From contig CM046457.1 in NCBI GenBank assembly GCA_025506515.1, positions 4,126,944 through 4,190,943 of the forward strand: DNA of 64,000 nt, given 5' to 3'. Shown here piece after piece: positions 58,282 to 64,000 of the stretch (positions are counted from its first letter, which is position 1; each line of letters starts with the position of its first letter). A program made the translations under genes and the position numbers. The notes under the pieces are model-generated. The model did no database searches, was not told where the DNA came from, and was given only the letters and a program-made list of their open reading frames with translations. The DNA is from Flaveria trinervia. Taxonomy: Eukaryota; Streptophyta; Magnoliopsida; Asterales; Asteraceae.

Positions 58282-58674
58282 TTGACATTGCTGACTCAGA
58301 AAGACAAGAAGTTTGATTGGGGAGATGCGCAAGAACGGGCGTTCCAAACGCTGAAAGATAAGCTGTGTAATGCACCCATATTTTCCCTTCCAGACGGAAC
58401 TGATGATTTTGTGGTGTACTGTGATGCTTCGCATCAAGGGTTGGGATGTGTACTAATGCAGAAAGATAAGGTGATCGCCTACGCTTCGCGACAACTTAAG
58501 GTGCACGAGAAGAACTACACGACTCATGATCTTGAGTTGGGTGCTGTAGTATTCGCACTTAAGATATGGAGGCATTACCTGTATGGAACCAAATGCATCG
58601 TATACACAGATCATAAAAGCCTTCAACATATTCTGGATCAGAAGGAACTCAATATGCGACAGCGACGTTGGTAG
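58282..58674 (+). pseudogene. Tekay RNase H
   Basis: Same frame as the reverse transcriptase. Motifs: VVYCDASHQGLGCVLMQ, YASRQLKVHEKNYTTHDLEL, ALKIWRHYLYG and YTDHKSLQHI. Catalytic Asp, Glu and Asp are present. The frame ends at TAG 58672 because one G appears lost after TGG; integrase continues in the next frame. Confidence 0.9.
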
Positions 58675-60335
58675 AGCTTCTTAGTGACTACGATTGTGAA
58701 ATTCGGTATCATCCGGGGAAAGCTAACGTGGTGGCTGATGCTCTAAGCCGCAAAGAACGCGTGAAACCACTACGTGCTCGAGCTTTGGGATTGACCATTC
58801 AAACAAATTTGAAAGCCCAGATCCAAATTGCACAAAGTGAAGCGTTGAAAGAAGAAAACCTTGCGGGAGAAGAATTCCGAGGGTTGGATAAACAACTGAT
58901 GTGCAAGGACGATGGTGTGCAGTACTTCGTGGACCGTATATGGGTACCCAAGTGGGGAGGTGTACGTACCTTGGTCATGGATGAAGCACATAAGACACGA
59001 TATTCTATTCATCCTGGCGCAGACAAGATGTACCACGATCTTAAAGATCTGTACTGGTGGCCAGGCCTGAAGAAAGACATTGCCACGTACGTCAGCAGAT
59101 GCTTGACATGCTCGAAAGTTAAAGCTGAACATCAAAAACCATCGGGATTGTTACAGCAACCTGAGATTCCCGAATGGAAATGGGAGAATATAGCAATGGA
59201 TTTCATTACCAAACTCCCTAAAACGAGCAACGGGCATGACTCGATATGGGTCGTAGTGGATCGAATGACGAAATCAGCACACTTCTTGCCAATCCGAGGA
59301 GACTACAAAATGGACAAGTTGGCGAGATTGTACATTAAAGAGGTCGTGACAAGACCTGGAGTGCCGGTGTCAATCATCTCCGACCGTGACTGCCGATTCA
59401 CTTCACGATTTTGGCAAACACTACAGAAAGCAATGGGCACTCGATTAGACACGAGTACCGCCTATCACCCTCAAACAGATGGCCAAAGTGAACGAACCAT
59501 ACAAACGCTAGAAGACATGCTGAGAGCGTGTGTAATCGACTTTGGTGGTAGTTGGGATACTCATTTGCCATTGATTGAATTCTCATACAATAACAGCTAC
59601 CACACCAGCATTGGGTGTGCTCCGTTCGAAGCGTTGTACGGAAGGAAGTGTAGATCACCCGTTTGTTGGGACGAGATTGGTGAAAGTCAGCTAACAGGCC
59701 CAAAGATCATCCAGGAAACAACCGACAAGATCTTCCAAATCAAAGATAGACTGAAAGCCGCTAGAGATCGCCAAAAGAGCTACGCTGATAATCGTCGAAA
59801 GCCTCTAGAATTCAACGTTGGGGACCGAGTGTTACTCAAAGTCTCTCCTTGGAAAGGAGTTGTTCGGTTTGGAAAGAAAGGGAAGTTATCCCCGAGATAC
59901 GTTGGACCATTCGAGATTACAGAAAGAATTGGTCCAGTGGCTTACCGATTAAGGTTACCCCAAGAACTCAACGGTGTGCATGATACTTTCCATGTGTCGA
60001 ACCTCAAGAAGTGTTTGGCTGACGAATCACTTCACATACCCATTGACGATATCAAAATCGACGAAAAGCTTCATTTTATTGAGGAACCCATTGAGGTCAT
60101 GGATCGTAAAGTCAAACAGTTGAAACGCAGTAGAATACCAATTGTTCGCGTAAGGTGGAATTCGAAACGAGGGCCAGAGTTTACATGGGAACGGGAAGAT
60201 CAAATGAAACTCAAATACCCACACTTATTGTGGATGACCCTCTTGGACCTAACTCCAGCTGAATTTCGGGATGAAACTCTCTCAACTGGGGGATACTGTG
60301 ACATCCGTCACCTTGAGGTCCGTCGAACGACATAA
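58668..60335 (+). pseudogene. Tekay integrase with chromodomain-like C-terminus
   Basis: A 555-codon open frame: RNase H tail (YHPGKANVVADALSRK), HHCC zinc-binding region (HPGADKMYHDL, then CLTCSKVK), catalytic core with Asp in AMDFITKLP (about 59200), Asp in IISDRDCRF (about 59380) and Glu in QSERTIQ (about 59490), the GPY-like stretch YVGPFEI, and a chromodomain-like tail (PIEVMDRKVKQL, VRVRWN, PEFTWERED) at about 60080-60210. It has no stop before 60335, 39 bases inside the 3' LTR. It integrates the cDNA; the chromodomain targets modified histones in relatives. The least damaged part of the element. Confidence 0.93.
60284..60293 (+). other. Tekay polypurine tract
   Basis: AACTGGGGGA, three bases before the 3' LTR, the plus-strand priming site. 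Confidence 0.85.
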
Positions 60336-62805
60336 ATAACATAGAATATTTTAATTATTCTTCCTTTTCTTCATGAACTCCTGCTTTAAGGAATCATGTC
60401 TGCTTATCTTTTCCCTTGTGCTGTACTTCCTTCGAGAACGTGTGTTAAGCATAAAACTTTTATAAATTTCATCACCATTACCACCAAATATATCATTTTT
60501 AATTTCGATCATTGTCATTAATAAAACCATTTTAGGCTATCAAATGCCATTAAACACGCTTTTAACCGTAATATAACGAACATTTTAAGATCGTAATCAA
60601 CCGAAACAAATTTTTGGGAAACTCGAGGGTTAAGTGCAGGGACTAAACTTGTAATTTTGCAAACCTGGGCTGGGTATATAACCCCATTCCCAGCCATTTA
60701 TCCTCATCTTCATCTTCTCCACCTTCAACATTTTCTCCACTTTCTCTCTCGATCTAGCACCTAAAATCGTCACGTTTGTCGCGTTTTCACTGCCAAATCT
60801 GGGTATCATCGTGTATACGCGTTCCTAGCAGGTAGACAACCTTTTTCAACCCGTTTTTGGTTCGGTTTTACTGCTGCGTTTTCTAGGGTTTCGGGTGCTC
60901 GGGTTCATCCGAGCACATGAGGTCGAGTGGGTGCGTGTGAGGTCTTTCTGCTTGTGTTTCATGTTTGTGTATGTTTGTTGAGTGTTTCTGGAAGTCCTCG
61001 TGGTATAAAACCCGCGTTAGAGCAGCTCGGGGGCTGCTCAGCCCGACCATAGTCGCGATTCTGCAGTTCAGGCGACTGGGTCTGTCATGCGATTGAGCCG
61101 TGCGACTGAGTGAGTCGTGCGACTGAATCATGCGTCTAAGTCAATCGTGCGACTGAGTTGTGCGACTAGGCATGTCGTGTGACTGGGTGTGTATGCGATT
61201 GTGTGTGTTTCGCACGACTGGAGTCCAATCGCACGAATGAAGGTTCAATTGCACGAAAGTAGCTAATTCGCACGATTGAGGGTTGATTCGTGCGCATGGA
61301 GGTTGGGCCGTGCGAATGTGTGTGTTGTGTGGTGCGACTGAGTCCAATCGCACGAATGAAGGTTCAATCGCACGAAAGTAGCTAATTCGCACGATTGAAG
61401 GTTGATTCGTACGAGTGGAACGTGGGTCGAGCGTCTAGTCCTGTTGCGTGACTGTTGATGAGTGTGAATATCCCTTGAACGTCTGATGATGATAAGGCAA
61501 CATCAGTAAAAGTGTCATTGCTTGACCCCAAAGATTAAAGTCAACGTTATTAACATGCACATAATATTTTTCAATTGAAATAAACCTAACATTTTACAAT
61601 TACCGACAACCCATTCGAAACTACAAATACTTAACAAGTGTCATCTTTCATAACAAGGAGATCTTTACAAGGATGTCGTAAGCAATGACGCCTACTCGTA
61701 GTACTTGGATCTACATAAGATCTGATACGTGTGTCCGCTTGTGTGTGTGTGCCACCCATGACCGAAGCGATACAACCCGAACCAACCAAGCATTACTATA
61801 CGCTTTATACATGTCATTAATGCTTGACAATAACTGTCAATAGGTGTTTGACCGTTCTTTTGCACTCAACATCTGGGATACATTGATCTTACATACTTAC
61901 CGCTTAACAAGTGAGTTTCGTGGCCCCTTTTTATGCTTATACTATTTTACAATCATTTACAAACATGGGGGAAAAGTATGCTCGCCCGTTTTCTATGCTG
62001 TACAACATACATACAATTTTCATACAAGGAATCAACGTGATACTGTGTTGCACGTACTTATCTGATACATGCTTGGGTCTGCTGTGTGGTTCTATCTTTG
62101 CAACTATTTAATTCCAGTGTGGGAACCGCGGTTAGGTATTGGTAGTACTACTGGGTTGACACTCCCACCCTCGTGTTGGTATATTAGTTAGTACCAACAA
62201 TAGCCAGGTACGGGTCTTGGGTGAATATACGCCGACAATTTCTTTGTATACGTCGCTAGGTTTGGTTGCAAAGCTCATGTCATGTGATTTTACTTGTGTA
62301 TATAACTGTATTCACGGTATTCCATATCATTTACTTTATACAACATCACTTACACTTTTATTACTTAAACCTGCGAGCTCACTAACAATTTGTTGACCAT
62401 TTTGAGCATATCTTTTCAGGTGATCAAGCTAGCTGAGGTTCTAGGTGTGCTGCCTTAGTGGAGACCCTAGGATGCATTTTTAGACTAAACATGTTTGACA
62501 AACAGTTACTTTGAACAATGTTGAACTGTGTAAACAATTACAATCTTTTGAAACTTGTTCCCGGGTTGTGGGATTTACATTACAATTTCATCTTTATGTG
62601 ATCATGTGAATCGTTTATCCTGTTATGCATATGGCTATGTTTTCGTGAACATCGACTATACACGACACAAGTCCCCTTGTTGTCGGGTGTCGTCATGACA
62701 CGCTTGTCATCATTTTTATTATTGCATCTCTATCACTTACCATGTGTTATGACGATTCCCGTCTCGTCGCAACCCCGTGTTTCCGCTTTTAGCGGGGGTG
62801 TGACA
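60297..62805 (+). repeat. Tekay-type 3' LTR
   Basis: Same ends as the 5' LTR, 2509 bp, about 98% identical by eye. Differences include single-base indels in short homopolymers, many C/T or G/A changes, and loss of one 18-bp array unit near 61180. Confidence 0.95.
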
Positions 62806-63355
62806 ACCGTCATGCCTCCTTTTTTTGGTACCACTTGAACCGGACTAACCCATGGGGAATCGGAAATCGGATAGATTAAGCCCGCATCAAGTAGCTTGAT
62901 TACTTCCTTCTTCACAACTTCTTGCATGTTAGGGTTAAGACGACGTTGGTGTTGCACCACTGGCTTGTAATCATCTTCCATTAAGATCTTATGGGTGCAA
63001 AAGGAAGGATGTATCCCTTCTATGTCCATGATCTTCCAAGCCATAGCTTTCTTGTGTGTCTTTACAGCTTCAAAACCTTCACCTTTTCAACATTCGTCAA
63101 ATCAGAATCGATAATGACAGGTAATTTAGAATCATCATCCAAGTAGGCATACTCCAAATGAGATGGTAGCTCCTTAAGCTCCAATGATGGTGGTTCCTCA
63201 ACAGATGGTTTAGCCCTAGTTGCTTCATCTCTTTCCATTACTTCACATACTTCCGGACTTGAGAATGGTTCATTGGTTGACGAGAAAGATAACTCATCAA
63301 CCGTTTGAACATGACATAAGTCAATGATTTCCCCATCAATCAGTTGTGTATTCAA
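62806..63355 (-). pseudogene. Athila-type linker and start of reverse transcriptase
   Basis: On the minus strand, 63355-63062 is a Glu/Ser-rich linker with LPSHLEYAYLDDDSKLPVI, followed after a frameshift near 63055 by AWKIMDIEGIHPSFCTHKI, VVQHQRRLNPNMQEVV, EVIKLLDAGLIYPISDS and PVQVVPKKGG, the N-terminal fingers of Athila/Tat reverse transcriptase. The reading runs into the Tekay LTR and resumes at 52335. ACCGT at 62806-62810 is the right-hand target duplication. Confidence 0.9.
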
Positions 63356-63365
63356 AGCATTTTCT

Positions 63366-64000
63366 TCACAAATTCCTGTAATAATGATTCACATGTGAGT
63401 CAATGGTATCAATAAAATACAATGAATCATCATGATTTGGTGAATGTTGCATGGAATTTTTAATATCAAAGACCACTTCTTCTTCATCTACCCTTAGTGT
63501 TAATTTACCATTGCATACATCAATTAAGGCCCTAGAGGTAGCTAAGAATGGGCGACCTAAGATAAGTGGTACATTTTGATCTTCATCCATGTCAAGAATT
63601 ACAAAATCAACTGGAAACACAAATTTATCAATTTTAACCAACATGTTTTCAACTATGCCTCTAGGGTACTTTACAGATCGATCGGCAAGTTGAATGCTCA
63701 TTCGGGTTGGTTTAGGCTCACCTAGGTCTAATTTTGCAAACATCGAGTAAGGCATCAAATTGATGCTAGCACCTAGGTCGGCTAATGCATTGCTAACAGA
63801 TAAACTACCAATTAAACAAGGAATAGTAAAACTCCCTGGATCGATCATCTTCTTGGGTAGCTTGTTTTGCAAAACTGCCGAGCATTCTTCATTCAAGGTC
63901 ACATGTGAAAGCTCCTCAAGTTTCTTTTTGTTTGTTAGGATGTCTTTGAGAAACTTGGCATACTTTGGCATCCGTGACAAAGCTTCAACAAATGGTAAGT
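63366..64000 (-). pseudogene. Athila-type aspartic protease region (cut by window end)
   Basis: Minus-strand frame 63980-63366 with SRMPKYAKFLKDIL, SFTIPCLIG, ALADLGASINLMPYSMF (protease-like site with DLGA in place of DTGA/DSGA), VKYPRGIVENMLVKI, FVILDMDEDQNVPLILGRPF and TSRALIDV. These are standard for Athila/Tat lineages. The element continues beyond the window to the right. A stop at 63366 separates this from the linker. Confidence 0.88.

Larger units (their letters stand above)
52336..62805 (+). mobile_element. Complete Tekay-type chromovirus (Ty3/gypsy) retrotransposon
   Basis: Two LTRs (2523 and 2509 bp) bound a primer-binding site, gag, protease, reverse transcriptase, RNase H, integrase with a chromodomain-like tail, and a polypurine tract. 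The order reverse transcriptase - RNase H - integrase marks Ty3/gypsy; long LTRs and the chromodomain-like end fit the Tekay/Del clade. It is flanked by ACCGT at 52331-52335 and 62806-62810 and splits an Athila-type element. By eye the LTRs differ at roughly 40 positions, about a quarter of them one-base indels, so the insertion is young. The coding region has at least four stops and three frameshifts. Confidence 0.95.

Overview
The window is nuclear DNA from a flowering plant. It is AT-rich, has a spliced gene with GT-AG introns, and is dominated by plant retrotransposon clades (Tekay-type and Athila-type Ty3/gypsy, Sirevirus-type Ty1/copia) plus MITEs and Helitron-like elements. Repeat style and very long LTRs suggest a eudicot, possibly Asteraceae, but that is inference. 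Nothing bacterial, no CRISPR array and no rRNA or tRNA gene was seen.

Two host genes can be supported. One is a six-exon BPI/LBP-family gene on the plus strand (13900-21334, 488 codons, all junctions in phase), the plant LPS-binding-protein-related type. Its putative TATA box lies inside the right end of a MITE, and its fourth intron holds a hAT-type MITE with a perfect 8-bp target duplication. The other is a small single-exon gene on the minus strand (29416-28994) for a 140-residue lysine-rich protein with a possible N-myristoylation start; its function is unknown.

Layout: 1-2.9 kb is gene-free AT-rich DNA. 2.9-7.2 kb is a decayed Helitron-like element split by a 3.2-kb solo LTR (TSD TTAAT) that carries an expanding 63-bp minisatellite. 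9-11.6 kb holds LTR-like debris and a copia gag remnant bounded by inverted LTR ends. 12.0-13.6 kb is MITEs and a Helitron-like 3' end. 13.9-21.5 kb is the BPI/LBP gene. 22.3-23.8 kb is a long-inverted-repeat element. 24-36.9 kb is mostly non-coding DNA with a complete small Helitron, hAT-, CACTA- and PIF-like MITEs, direct repeats and the small minus-strand gene.

From 36.97 kb to the end the window is one nest of retrotransposons. A minus-strand LTR fragment (36968-37643) abuts a minus-strand Sirevirus-like element (37644-52073), whose gag is interrupted by a solo Tekay-type LTR (48890-51444, TSD CTGGG). At 52073/52074 the Sirevirus 5' LTR is cut short and fused to an Athila-type element, also minus strand. 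That element is itself split by a complete plus-strand Tekay-type element (52336-62805, TSD ACCGT). All these elements have stops or frameshifts. No new multi-gene system was found; the most interesting material is the insertion and deletion history, the LTR-borne tandem arrays, and the transposons in the BPI/LBP gene.
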